Shown: positions 42,457 through 50,735 of the stretch, in pieces | Numbering within the stretch: the first letter of the stretch is position 1 | Layout: each line of letters opens with the position of its first letter | Source: Actinomycetota bacterium | GTDB taxonomy: Bacteria > Actinomycetota > Acidimicrobiia > Acidimicrobiales > AC-14 | Direction: 5' to 3' | Length of the DNA stretch: 64,000 nt | Assembly: GCA_040754375.1 (NCBI GenBank) | Contig: JBFMCT010000014.1 | Coordinates: forward strand, 1-64,000 | The notes under the pieces: generated by a model | Databases searched by the model: none | What the model was told of the DNA's origin: nothing | Seen by the model: only the letters and a program-made list of their open reading frames with translations | Position numbers and translations under genes: made by a program

Positions 42457-43359
42457 TCAGCCGGGCGTCAGCCGCTGCAGGGTGGCCTCGTACTGGCTGG
42501 TGTAGCGCAGCCCACCGTCTCCGCTGCTGGCCTCGGCCACGGCCCGCTCCTTCACCCACAGCCCGCGAGTGGGGTCGAGCCACACGGTCAGGTCGAGCCG
42601 GGCGTCGAGCTGGCCCGGCACGGAGCCCGACAGGCGCACCACGGTGGCCGCCACCGCCTGCCCGCCCACCGTCACCACCTCCTCCCCCACCACCTCGACC
42701 ACCAGGCGGGCCGTACCGCCTCCGGCCACGCTCACGTCGATCTCCCGGCGGTCGCCGGGCGCGGCCCCTGTGGGCACGAGCAGCTCGGGCGAAGACGGGC
42801 GCAGCTCCACGGTCTGGGTGAGCAGCAGGACGGTGGCCGTCAGCCGCAGGCTGACCAGGTGGGCCCCGTCGGGCCGGTACTCGAGAACTGTCTCGAATAC
42901 CGGCCCGGCCCCCGCCGGGTCTCGCAGGTCGCGCGTGGATCGCTGGCGGGCGCCCGCGGGCTGGTCGACCACCAGTGACGTGACGGACGGGAAGGGAGTG
43001 ACCAGGGCGCCCACAGTGGCCTGGCCGGCCGTGTCGTAGAGGTAGGTCCCGGCCGCCGCAGGCGCGACCGGCCGGGCCGTGACCGCGGTGGTGGTGGTCG
43101 TGGTCGCGGCCGGGGCCGGGCGGGTGGTCGGGACCGGGCGGGTGGTCATAACCGCACCCGGGCCGGTGGTGGTCGGCCCGGGCTCGGCCGGGGCTTCGGC
43201 CGGGAGGGAGGGGACCGGAGCGGGGGAGACCGGGGCCGGGCCGCTGAGGGAAGCCTGGCCTCGGCCGTCGCCGGGACCGCAGGCGCCCAGGAGCACCAGG
43301 GCGGTGACAGTGGCGGCCGCCCGGACGAGCCCGGCCTGGCGCCGGCCTGGAGCCGTCAG
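42457..43359 (-). CDS. Putative lipoprotein
   Basis: About 300 residues. N-terminus TAPGRRQAGLVRAAATVTAL with lipobox LVLLGAC, then a Pro/Thr/Ala-rich disordered segment of ~80 residues and a beta-rich domain (VTSLVVDQPAG, VFETVLEYRPDGAHLVSLRL, LDLTVWLDPTRGLWVKERAV). No ATG, GTG or TTG lies at the right place. A CTG overlapping the dxs stop (CTGA) gives a perfect signal peptide, so coupled CTG initiation is proposed. Probably anchored outside the membrane; no function known. Confidence 0.55.
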   Translation of the reverse strand: MTAPGRRQAGLVRAAATVTALVLLGACGPGDGRGQASLSGPAPVSPAPVPSLPAEAPAEPGPTTTGPGAVMTTRPVPTTRPAPAATTTTTTAVTARPVAPAAAGTYLYDTAGQATVGALVTPFPSVTSLVVDQPAGARQRSTRDLRDPAGAGPVFETVLEYRPDGAHLVSLRLTATVLLLTQTVELRPSSPELLVPTGAAPGDRREIDVSVAGGGTARLVVEVVGEEVVTVGGQAVAATVVRLSGSVPGQLDARLDLTVWLDPTRGLWVKERAVAEASSGDGGLRYTSQYEATLQRLTPG

Positions 43360-45302
43360 CTCCCGACTACCTCGGCCACGCCCAGGGCCGACAGCACCGA
43401 GGCGGCGATGCCCGGGCCGTCGAGGCCGAGCTTGGCCAGGATCGAGGCCGGGCTGCCCTGGGGGATGTACACGTCGGGTACCCCCAGCACGACCACCGGC
43501 GGCCCCCCGCCGGCCCGGCTCCCGTTGGTGGGGGCGTGGCCTCGTCCGTTCAGGGCAGGGCCAGGGGCCAGGGGCGGGCCCCAGCCCCCGAGGGAGTCGG
43601 CGACGGCCGTGCCCGCACCGCCATGGCGCACCCCGTCCTCGACGGTCACGACCAGGGGGTGGGCGGCCGCGTCGGCCAGCATGGCCGGGTCGAGGGGCTT
43701 CACGACCCGCACGTCCCACACGGTGGCCCCCACGCCTTGGCCGGCCAGCAGGCGGGCCGCCTCCTCGGCGGCCTCCAGCATCTTGCCCACGGCCAGGATG
43801 CACACGTCGCCCCCCCGCTGCACCCGCCGGCCCCGCAGGCCCGACCCGACCTGGCCGGGGCCAGCCTGGGGGGCGGCCCCCCGGGGGTAGCGGATGGCGA
43901 CCGGGCCGCCGTCCATGAGGAGGGCTTGGTCGAGCATGACGGCCAGTTCCTGGGCCGAAGAGGGTGCGAAGACCGTCATGCCTGGAACGCGGGTCAACGC
44001 CGCCAGGTCGTAGAGGCCGTGGTGGGACGGCCCGTCGTCGCCCGTCACCCCGGCCCGGTCGATGGCGAACACGACTGGCAGCCGGTGGAGGCCGACGTCG
44101 AGGTTCACCTGGTCGATGGCCCTCATGAGGAACGTCGAGTAGATGGCCACCACTGGGCGCAGGCCGCCCATGGCCAGCCCGGCGGCCGAGGTGACGGCGT
44201 GCTGCTCGGCGATGCCGGCGTCGAGAAAGCGGTCGGGCCAGCGGTCCTGGAACGGGATCAGCCCCGTCGGGCCGCCCATGGCGGCCGTGATGGCCACCAC
44301 CCGCTGGTCGCGCTCGCCCACCTCGACCATGGCATCGGCGAAGGCCTGGGTGTAACCGGCGGGTGCCCACCGGGGCGGGCCCGTGGCCGGGTCGAACACG
44401 GGGGCGTCGTGCAGGCACTTCTCGTCGTCGTCCTCGGCTGGCTTGTAACCCCGCCCCTTGTGCGTGAAGGCGTGGACCACGATGGGCCCGTCGTGATCGG
44501 CGGCCTGGGCCAGCAGCACCTCCAGCGTGTGGATGTCGTGGCCGTCCACCGGGCCGATGTAGCGGATGCCCAGGGCCTCGAAGAAGCCGTCTGGTTCGAG
44601 GACCACCTCCCGGAAGGCGGCCCGCATGCCTTCCATGCCCCGTTCGAGGTGCTCGCCGATGCGGGGCACGCCCCTCAGCACCCGCTGGACCTTCTCGCGG
44701 CTCTTCACATAGGCCGGGTTGAGGCGCAGGCGGTTGAGGCCGGTGGCCAGCCGGCCCACCGTGGGGGCATAGGACCGGCCGTTGTCGTTGAGCACGATCA
44801 GGACCCGCCGGCCGTTGTGGCCCAGGTTGTTGAGGGCCTCGTAGGCCATCCCCCCGGTCATCGACCCGTCGCCGATGACCGCCACCACCCGCCGGTCGTG
44901 CTCCCCCTTGACGGCGAGGGCGGTGGCCAGGCCGTCGGCGTAGCTGAGGATCGTGGACGCGTGGCTGTTCTCGACCCAGTCGTGCTCGGACTCGGACTGC
45001 GAGGGGTAGCCCGACAGACCCCCGGCCTGGCGCAGGGACCGGAACCGGTCGCGCCGGCCGGTGACGATCTTGTGCACGTAAGCCTGGTGGCCCGTGTCCC
45101 ACAGCACGATGTCGCGCGGGGAGTCGAAGACCCGGTGGATGGCCAGGGTGAGCTCGACCACGCCCAGGTTCGACCCGAGGTGGCCGCCGGTGACCGACAC
45201 CGACTGGACGATGAAGTCCCGGATCTCGGCCGCGAGCTGTTCCAGCTGCTCGTGGTCGAGGCTACGTAGGTCGCCGGGGCTGTCGATGGAATCGAGGAGC
45301 AT
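43356..45302 (-). CDS. dxs: 1-deoxy-D-xylulose-5-phosphate synthase
   Basis: 648 residues, full length. Thiamine-diphosphate motif GDGSMTGGMAYEALNN near residue 145, N-terminal HLGSNLGVVELTLAIH, pyrimidine-domain IAEQHAVTSAAGLAMGG and VFAIDRAGVTGDDGPSHHG. Condenses pyruvate and glyceraldehyde 3-phosphate in the first step of the MEP isoprenoid pathway. Its position beside carotenoid genes suggests precursor supply for them. Divergent from the lycopene cyclase genes. Confidence 0.95.
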   Translation of the reverse strand: MLLDSIDSPGDLRSLDHEQLEQLAAEIRDFIVQSVSVTGGHLGSNLGVVELTLAIHRVFDSPRDIVLWDTGHQAYVHKIVTGRRDRFRSLRQAGGLSGYPSQSESEHDWVENSHASTILSYADGLATALAVKGEHDRRVVAVIGDGSMTGGMAYEALNNLGHNGRRVLIVLNDNGRSYAPTVGRLATGLNRLRLNPAYVKSREKVQRVLRGVPRIGEHLERGMEGMRAAFREVVLEPDGFFEALGIRYIGPVDGHDIHTLEVLLAQAADHDGPIVVHAFTHKGRGYKPAEDDDEKCLHDAPVFDPATGPPRWAPAGYTQAFADAMVEVGERDQRVVAITAAMGGPTGLIPFQDRWPDRFLDAGIAEQHAVTSAAGLAMGGLRPVVAIYSTFLMRAIDQVNLDVGLHRLPVVFAIDRAGVTGDDGPSHHGLYDLAALTRVPGMTVFAPSSAQELAVMLDQALLMDGGPVAIRYPRGAAPQAGPGQVGSGLRGRRVQRGGDVCILAVGKMLEAAEEAARLLAGQGVGATVWDVRVVKPLDPAMLADAAAHPLVVTVEDGVRHGGAGTAVADSLGGWGPPLAPGPALNGRGHAPTNGSRAGGGPPVVVLGVPDVYIPQGSPASILAKLGLDGPGIAASVLSALGVAEVVGS

Positions 45303-45405
45303 CGGGAACCTGACGCTACAGGGTTGAGCGACTGTTCAGGTACGCACCCGCCCCCGCCTGCCTGCGGCCCCTGGGGCGGGCCCCGCCGCTACCGTGTCGG
45401 CCACC

Positions 45406-45765
45406 ATGGACCTCGACCGCTACCAGTACCTGATCCTCATGGGACTGTGCCTTCTGATCACCCTGCCGCTGGAGCTCGTCTTGGGCGCGCGGGTGTGGCG
45501 CCAGCCCCGGCGCCTGCTCAAGGCCATGGCCGTGCCGGTGGCCATCTTCGTGGTCTGGGACCTGTTCGCCATCGCCCGGGGCCACTGGGACTTCAACCCC
45601 GCCTACGTGACGGGATGGCGCCTGCCCGGCAACCTGCCCGTCGAGGAGCTGACGTTCTTCATCGCCATCCCCATCGCCTGCCTGCTTACCTACGAGGCCG
45701 TAGGCCGGGTGCTGCGGGGCGAGGCCCGCCTCGTGCCCCGCCGGCTGACCCGCGGGAAGGGCTGA
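45406..45765 (+). CDS. crtYc: Lycopene cyclase subunit (CrtYc type)
   Basis: 119 residues with three hydrophobic helices (YLILMGLCLLITLPLELVLG, MAVPVAIFVVWDLFAIARGH, LTFFIAIPIACLLTYEAVGR). The conserved LPVEELTFF motif near residue 83 is the catalytic PxE(E/D) element of heterodimeric lycopene cyclases. With the next gene product it forms a membrane enzyme that cyclises lycopene ends; beta versus epsilon ring cannot be told. 3-bp gap to the partner gene. Confidence 0.85.
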   Translation: MDLDRYQYLILMGLCLLITLPLELVLGARVWRQPRRLLKAMAVPVAIFVVWDLFAIARGHWDFNPAYVTGWRLPGNLPVEELTFFIAIPIACLLTYEAVGRVLRGEARLVPRRLTRGKG

Positions 45766-45768
45766 CCG

Positions 45769-46080
45769 GTGCCCGAGTACACGGTGCTGGCCGTCCTGTC
45801 GGTGGCGGCGGTGGTGGCTGCCGAGCTCTTCTGGTTCCGCAGCGGGATCTTCCGCCGGGCCCAGTTCTGGGTGGCCTATGGGATCATCCTGTTCTTCGAG
45901 GTATTGGTGGACGGGTGGCTGACCAAGCTGTCGGCCCCCATCGTCGTCTACGACGCTGATCAGTTCACCGGTTGGCGCTTCCCGTGGGACATCCCGGTGG
46001 AGGACTACCTGTTCGGCTTCTCGCTGATCGTGCTGGTGCTCATCCTGTGGGACCGCCAGAAAGCCGGTCGGCCCGCCTGA
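45769..46080 (+). CDS. crtYd: Lycopene cyclase subunit (CrtYd type)
   Basis: 103 residues from GTG, again three membrane helices and the motif DIPVEDYLFGFSLIVLVL near the C-terminus. Partner of the preceding subunit. The last 41 bases overlap the 3' end of the convergent CDP-alcohol phosphatidyltransferase gene. Confidence 0.85.
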   Translation: MPEYTVLAVLSVAAVVAAELFWFRSGIFRRAQFWVAYGIILFFEVLVDGWLTKLSAPIVVYDADQFTGWRFPWDIPVEDYLFGFSLIVLVLILWDRQKAGRPA

Positions 46081-46726
46081 GCCGGGCCAGCGAGTGGCCC
46101 AGGAGGAACACGGCCGAGCCCGCCACGACCACGACATGGGCCCACAGGGCGGCCACGGCCAGGGCGGGCAGGCCCAGGCCCACGGCCGTGAGGACGATGC
46201 GGGTGGGGCGCTCGCCCGGGGTGACCACCTGGCGGCCCCGCTGCTCGGGGGCGGCCAAGGAGGCCCGGGCCCGCACGTACTCCAGGTACCAGCAGGCCGC
46301 CGTCGCCCCCACGGCCAGGGCCACCACGCCCGGGCGCCCGGGGCCGGCCACATAAGCCAGGGCCGCCGGGTAGGCGGCGTCGGCCACCCGGTCGAGGGCG
46401 GAGTCGAGCAGGAACCCGACCTTGGTCGTGCGCCCGCCCTGGACGGCCACCGCCCCGTCGAGGGCGTCGAGCAGGCCCGAGACGGTCACCGCCGCGCACG
46501 CCAGCGCCGGGCCCAGCCAGCCGTCCACCAGGGCGGCCGCGGGCACGGCCGCCACCGCCGCCACCAGGGCGGCGACCGTCACCGCGTTGGGCGAGACCCC
46601 GGCCCGGGCCAGGGGGCGGGCCACCGCCCCTGCGGCCCGCAGCCACCCGCCCACGAAGCCGCCCGGCGGCTCGGTCAGGTGGAGGTCGGCCCACTCCCGT
46701 ACGTGCTCGTCCCCGCTGCGGCCCAC
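46040..46726 (-). CDS. CDP-alcohol phosphatidyltransferase
   Basis: 228 residues with about six membrane helices. The family motif D-xx-DG-xx-AR-x8-G-xxx-D-xxx-D is present as DALDGAVAV...GFLLDSALDR, except that the usual Arg of AR is Val. Transfers a phosphatidyl group from CDP-diacylglycerol to an alcohol (inositol phosphate, glycerol phosphate or similar); acceptor unknown. Confidence 0.75.
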   Translation of the reverse strand: MGRSGDEHVREWADLHLTEPPGGFVGGWLRAAGAVARPLARAGVSPNAVTVAALVAAVAAVPAAALVDGWLGPALACAAVTVSGLLDALDGAVAVQGGRTTKVGFLLDSALDRVADAAYPAALAYVAGPGRPGVVALAVGATAACWYLEYVRARASLAAPEQRGRQVVTPGERPTRIVLTAVGLGLPALAVAALWAHVVVVAGSAVFLLGHSLARLRRADRLSGGPTG

Positions 46727-46764
46727 CCCCCCAGTGTCACACCCCCGGCAGTAGCCTTACCTCC

Positions 46765-47295
46765 ATGGCCGTGGCCACCCGGCGTCTGACCGCCGACCAG
46801 TTCCTCTCCCTTCCCCCCGATCAGGCCCGCACGCAGTTGATCGACGGGGAGGTGGTGGTGACCGAGCCCGGAGTGCGCCACCAGCGGCTCGTAGGGGAGG
46901 TGTTCCGGTTGCTGGCCGGCTGGCTGGCCGAGCACCCCGGCACGGGCGAGGCCGGGCTGGGCTGCAACTGGCGCATCGACGACGCCAACGTGTTCGCGCC
47001 CGACGTGTGGTTCATCAAGGACGAGCGCCGGCCGGGCGACGTCCTGTTCGTCGACGGTGCCCCCGACCTGGTGGTCGAGGTCCGCTCCCCCTCGACGTGG
47101 CGCTTCGACATCGGCGCCAAGCGCGACGGCTACCGGCGGCGGGGCACATCGGAGATCTGGCTGGTCGACACCGAGGCCGACGTCGTGCTCGTGTTCGCGG
47201 GCGAGCAGTCGGCCGAGCTGGGCCGGGGCGACGTGCTCACCACCTCCCTGGTCCCCGGCCTGGCCGTCGAGCTGTCGGCCCTGTTCGACCGCTGA
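46765..47295 (+). CDS. Uma2-family PD-(D/E)XK protein
   Basis: 176 residues. Typical Uma2 opening (TADQFLSLPPDQARTQLIDG, ELIDGEVV-like), FAPDVWFI and DLVVEVRSPST (ExK position carried by Glu-Val-Arg), then KRDGYRRRGTSEIWLVDTEA. The fold is a restriction-endonuclease-like core abundant in cyanobacteria and actinobacteria; role unknown. Divergent from the phosphatidyltransferase gene. Confidence 0.8.
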   Translation: MAVATRRLTADQFLSLPPDQARTQLIDGEVVVTEPGVRHQRLVGEVFRLLAGWLAEHPGTGEAGLGCNWRIDDANVFAPDVWFIKDERRPGDVLFVDGAPDLVVEVRSPSTWRFDIGAKRDGYRRRGTSEIWLVDTEADVVLVFAGEQSAELGRGDVLTTSLVPGLAVELSALFDR

Positions 47296-47363
47296 GAGGG
47301 CCTGGGTGGCGGGTGTCTAGGCCCTCCTCAGGCAGCCGACCGCCCCGTTCGCGGCTCGACTAG

Positions 47364-48479
47364 ATGGCAAAGGTGCTGTTCAGAGGCAGGTCGGCCGCCT
47401 CGGCGCGCAGCGCCGAACACGAAAGACACCAGCCTCCGAGCCCGGCCACGGTCGCCGCCCTGGTGGGGCTGGCGCGGATGGGCGTGGCCGCGGCCCGCTT
47501 TCTGCGGCCCGACCCCCTGGCCCCGCCCGTCGACGTGCGGGTGGTCGTCCCGGCCCGGGACGAAGCGGCCACGGTGGCTGACTGCGTGGGGTCGTGCCTG
47601 GCCCAGGCCTCCGAGGTCGTGGTGGTCGACGACGCCTCGTCCGACTCCACCGGCGCCCTGGCCCGGGCGGCGGGGGCCCGTCTCGTCCGTCTCGATGGCG
47701 GACCGCCGCCGGGGTGGACAGGCAAGGCCTGGGCCTGCCGGGCCGGGGCCGAGGGAGCGACCACCGAGTGGCTGGCTTTCGTGGACGCCGACGTGGTCCT
47801 GCACCCTCACGCCCTGGCCACCATGGCCGCCTCCCTGGGCCACGACGGCGCAACCGGCACGTCCACGTCGATCGTCGGCGGGCTGGAGTGCCGGTCGTTC
47901 GCCGAGCGGCTGCTGCTGCCTGAGCTGGGCCTGGCCCTGGTCCAGGAGGGGCTGCCCCCGGGGTTCGCCAGTGGCCAGTGCTTCTTGGTCCGCCGCCGCC
48001 ATTACGAGGCCGTCGGGGGGCACGGGCACCCCGCCGTGCGGGGGTCGGTGGTCGACGACCGGGCCCTGGCCCAGGCCCTGGGTGGCCACCAGGCCAGGCT
48101 GGCGCCCGACCTGCTGCGCACCCGCATGTACGGCAGCGGGCGCGAGCTGTGGGCCGGGCTGGTGAAGAACCAGGCCGCGCTCCACGACCGGCCGGCCGTC
48201 CACCTGGCGGCCTTGCTGGCCCCGGTGGCGACGCGGCGCCCGTGGGCGGCCATGACCGTGAGTGCCGGCGGGCGCCTCGCCGCCGGCCAGAACCCGCTCT
48301 ACGGTGTCCTGGCGCCCGCCGCCCGGCTGGCGCTGGCGACTATCTACCTGGAGAGCCGGTGGCGGGCGGGTACCGGACGTCCGGTGGCGTGGAAAGGACG
48401 ACATGTTGAAGCGACGAGCCGAGGGCGGCGACCCCTGGGACACGGTGCGCCAGATCAACCGGGCGTGGCGGACCGGTGA
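47364..48479 (+). CDS. Family 2 glycosyltransferase, possibly carotenoid-linked
   Basis: 371 residues. GT-A nucleotide-binding start RVVVPARDEAATVADCV, VVVVDDASSDSTGALARAAG, donor/metal site AFVDADVVLHP, acceptor loop ASGQCFLVRRRHYEAVGGH and the base region GSVVDDRALAQAL. The overall order resembles CrtQ/CruC-type glycosyltransferases of carotenoid clusters, matching its place between lycopene cyclase and phytoene synthase genes. It overlaps the next gene by 77 bp. Confidence 0.75.
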   Translation: MAKVLFRGRSAASARSAEHERHQPPSPATVAALVGLARMGVAAARFLRPDPLAPPVDVRVVVPARDEAATVADCVGSCLAQASEVVVVDDASSDSTGALARAAGARLVRLDGGPPPGWTGKAWACRAGAEGATTEWLAFVDADVVLHPHALATMAASLGHDGATGTSTSIVGGLECRSFAERLLLPELGLALVQEGLPPGFASGQCFLVRRRHYEAVGGHGHPAVRGSVVDDRALAQALGGHQARLAPDLLRTRMYGSGRELWAGLVKNQAALHDRPAVHLAALLAPVATRRPWAAMTVSAGGRLAAGQNPLYGVLAPAARLALATIYLESRWRAGTGRPVAWKGRHVEATSRGRRPLGHGAPDQPGVADR

Positions 48480-48801
48480 CGCCAGCGAGATCGTCGAGCT
48501 GTTCCACCCCGACGCGGTCATCATCCACCCCGGGTTCGAAGGCCGCACCGAAGGCCGCGAGGACTGCATCTTGAGCTACGTCGACTTCGCCGAACAAGCC
48601 GACATCCGCCGGCTGGAGGAGTTCGACCCCCAGGTCGACGTCGTCGAGGACACGGCCGTCATCAGCTACGCCTTCGAGATCGACTACGAGATGGGCGGCC
48701 AGGCCTTCCAGGACAGCGGCACCGACCTGTTCGTGCTGGCCCGCGCCCGCGACGGCCGCTGGCAGGCCGTCTGGCGCACCCTCATCATGGACGCCGACTA
48801 G
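48403..48801 (+). CDS. SnoaL/NTF2-like protein
   Basis: 132 residues from ATG (MLKRRAEGGDPW). NTF2-like cone fold signs: INRAWRTGDASEIVELFHPD, VIIHPGFEGRTEGRE, and a C-terminal beta sheet (LFVLARARDGRWQAVWRTLI). May be a small enzyme or a ligand-binding domain; no catalytic residues can be fixed. Ends just before a long perfect hairpin. Confidence 0.7.
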   Translation: MLKRRAEGGDPWDTVRQINRAWRTGDASEIVELFHPDAVIIHPGFEGRTEGREDCILSYVDFAEQADIRRLEEFDPQVDVVEDTAVISYAFEIDYEMGGQAFQDSGTDLFVLARARDGRWQAVWRTLIMDAD

Positions 48802-48803
48802 GC

Positions 48804-48874
48804 CCCCAACGCGAAACCTGCGCGGGAATCGTGGGCGAAACGCCCACGATTCCCGCGCAGGTTTCGCGTTGGGG
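48804..48874. terminator. 34-bp perfect hairpin between convergent genes
   Basis: Two perfectly complementary 34-base arms separated by only AAA. It fills the 79-bp gap between the 3' ends of the SnoaL-like gene (plus) and the next minus-strand gene, so it can terminate both. The arms are far longer than a normal terminator needs; it may be a copy of a dispersed palindromic repeat. Confidence 0.7.
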
Positions 48875-48880
48875 TGGGGG

Positions 48881-49720
48881 TCAGCGGGCCGGTTCCAACG
48901 ACAGCAGGGTGATCTCGGACTGGTCGATGTAGGCCATCCGGCCAACGAACCCGGACCCCACATCGAGGCCGATGGTGCGGGTCTCGCGCAGCAGGAGGCC
49001 GTTGCCGGGGTGGAACCAGTCCTCGACGGTGGCCACCCCGACCGTCGCCCCCGAGAACGTCGTCACCCAGCGGGTGTGGCGGGCGCGCACCGTCTCACCG
49101 TCCACGACCATGTCGACGTCCCCCAGGTACTCGGTGACCTGGTCGGCCCGGGTGTCCTCGTCGGCACACGTCCACTCCACCCGGTCACCGGGCCGGTAGC
49201 CGGCCATGTCGAAGGAACCGCCGGGCTGGCACACGAAGTCCTGGGTGCCGTGTGTCCACCAGTAGGCGATGTCGGTCCCGTAGGACGGCAGCTCGTCGCC
49301 GCAGCGCACGTAGTACTCCAGGTGCTGGACGAGGAACCAGTGGTCCTCCCGCACCCCGCAGCTGTGACGGGTGACTATGCGCATGGTGGTGGCCGAGTAG
49401 TCCCGGCGGTAGTCGAGGAACGAGATGTGCTCGCCGCCCGTCGTGCGGTACCGGTATACGCCTGGCTCGGGCAGGCCGGGCACGGGCTGGGCCGCTTCCG
49501 GGCCGGCCGCCCGGAAGCGGGCCAGGGCGCCGTCGAGGTCGACGTCACTGACCCAGTACCGGCCCGCGACCAGAAAGGCGGGCGCACCCACCACCACCAG
49601 GGCCACCAACGCCCACAGGCGCTGGCGCGCCCCCCGGGACAGTCGCCGTTGGCGGGGCGGGGCGGCCCACGACGGCACGTCGGCCGCGGGCCGGGCGCCG
49701 TTGTCGGGCGCCGCCCTCAT
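48881..49720 (-). CDS. Membrane-anchored protein, unknown
   Basis: 279 residues from ATG (MRAAPDNGARPAADV). Cytoplasmic basic head, one membrane span (WALVALVVVGAPAFLVAGRY, residues ~35-55) and an exported beta-rich domain with GVYRYRTTGGEHISFLDYRR and four to five cysteines (CGV, RCGD, VCQPG, TCAD). It follows phytoene synthase on the same strand by 4 bp, so it belongs to the crtI-crtB operon. Function unknown. Confidence 0.65.
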   Translation of the reverse strand: MRAAPDNGARPAADVPSWAAPPRQRRLSRGARQRLWALVALVVVGAPAFLVAGRYWVSDVDLDGALARFRAAGPEAAQPVPGLPEPGVYRYRTTGGEHISFLDYRRDYSATTMRIVTRHSCGVREDHWFLVQHLEYYVRCGDELPSYGTDIAYWWTHGTQDFVCQPGGSFDMAGYRPGDRVEWTCADEDTRADQVTEYLGDVDMVVDGETVRARHTRWVTTFSGATVGVATVEDWFHPGNGLLLRETRTIGLDVGSGFVGRMAYIDQSEITLLSLEPAR

Positions 49721-49724
49721 TGCC

Positions 49725-50735
49725 TCAGCCCTCCGGGCGGCGACCGCCCCGGCCACCCCGGATGCCGCTGGCGGCCCGGCGGGCGACCTTGGCCCCCACA
49801 CCCCACCCGGCCGGGCCCGACGGGCGCGAGCCGCACCCCCCGGGGCGCAGGACCCGGGCCCCCACGGCCAGCTTCTTCCAAGTGGGCACCCGCACCCGGC
49901 GGGAGAAGACGTCGTAGCCCGCCTCCTCGATCTGGCCCAAGATGCCGCAGTACAGCGCACGTGCCCCCCGGATGCAGCGCGCCGACTGCTCGGGCAGCAT
50001 GGCGATGCCGACGTCGCCCGACTCGCAGTAGCGCCGGGCACGGGCGATCTCGAAGGCCATCAGGTCGCACCACTGGGGCGTCACCCGCCGTTCCCAGGGG
50101 TCGGCCCCGAACTTCCGCAGGTCCTCCTGGGGGATGTAGACCCGGCCCCGGTCGAGGTCCTCGGCCACGTCCCGCCAGAAGTTGGCCAGCTGGAAGCCGG
50201 TGCCGAGGTCGCGGGCGTGGCCCACGGCCTCGGGCGAGAGGGGTTCGAGGATGGGGAGCATCATCTCGCCGATCACGGCCGCCGACCCCTCGGTGTATAC
50301 GAGCAGGTCGTCGAAGGTCTCGTAGGTCTCGGTGTCGAGGTCCATGGCCATGGAGCGCAGGAACCGGCGGAAGCAGTCCGGGTCGATGTCGAAGGCTCGG
50401 ACGGTGTGCACCACCGCCTTGAGCACCAGGTGGTCGGAGCGCCCGGCCTCCAGGTCGGCGAAGAACCGGCGGCCGTACTCCTCCAGGGCCCGTCGGCGCT
50501 CCTCGGTCGTGGCCGTGGAGCCCAGGTCGTCGACGATGTCGTCGGCGTAGCGGGTGAACCCGTAGAGGGCGTGCACGTGGTGGCGCTTGACCACCGGCAG
50601 CAACTGGGTGGACCAGTAGTAGGTCGTGCCGTAGAGGCGGTTGAGGCGGCGGCACTCGGCGTAGGACTGCTCCAGGGTCACTGCGCCCTCGCCGGCCCCG
50701 GGCCCGGCCCCCGCGCCGGACCGGTGGCCGCTCAT
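49725..50735 (-). CDS. crtB: Phytoene synthase
   Basis: 336 residues from ATG (MSGHRSGAGAG). Squalene/phytoene synthase motifs: GFTRYADDIVDD (first DxxxD), GTGFQLANFWRDVAEDLDRG (second, NxxRDxxED) and RVYIPQEDL. Condenses two geranylgeranyl diphosphates to phytoene. The ATG overlaps the crtI stop (ATGA). The C-terminal ~40 residues are basic and low complexity. Confidence 0.95.
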   Translation of the reverse strand: MSGHRSGAGAGPGAGEGAVTLEQSYAECRRLNRLYGTTYYWSTQLLPVVKRHHVHALYGFTRYADDIVDDLGSTATTEERRRALEEYGRRFFADLEAGRSDHLVLKAVVHTVRAFDIDPDCFRRFLRSMAMDLDTETYETFDDLLVYTEGSAAVIGEMMLPILEPLSPEAVGHARDLGTGFQLANFWRDVAEDLDRGRVYIPQEDLRKFGADPWERRVTPQWCDLMAFEIARARRYCESGDVGIAMLPEQSARCIRGARALYCGILGQIEEAGYDVFSRRVRVPTWKKLAVGARVLRPGGCGSRPSGPAGWGVGAKVARRAASGIRGGRGGRRPEG

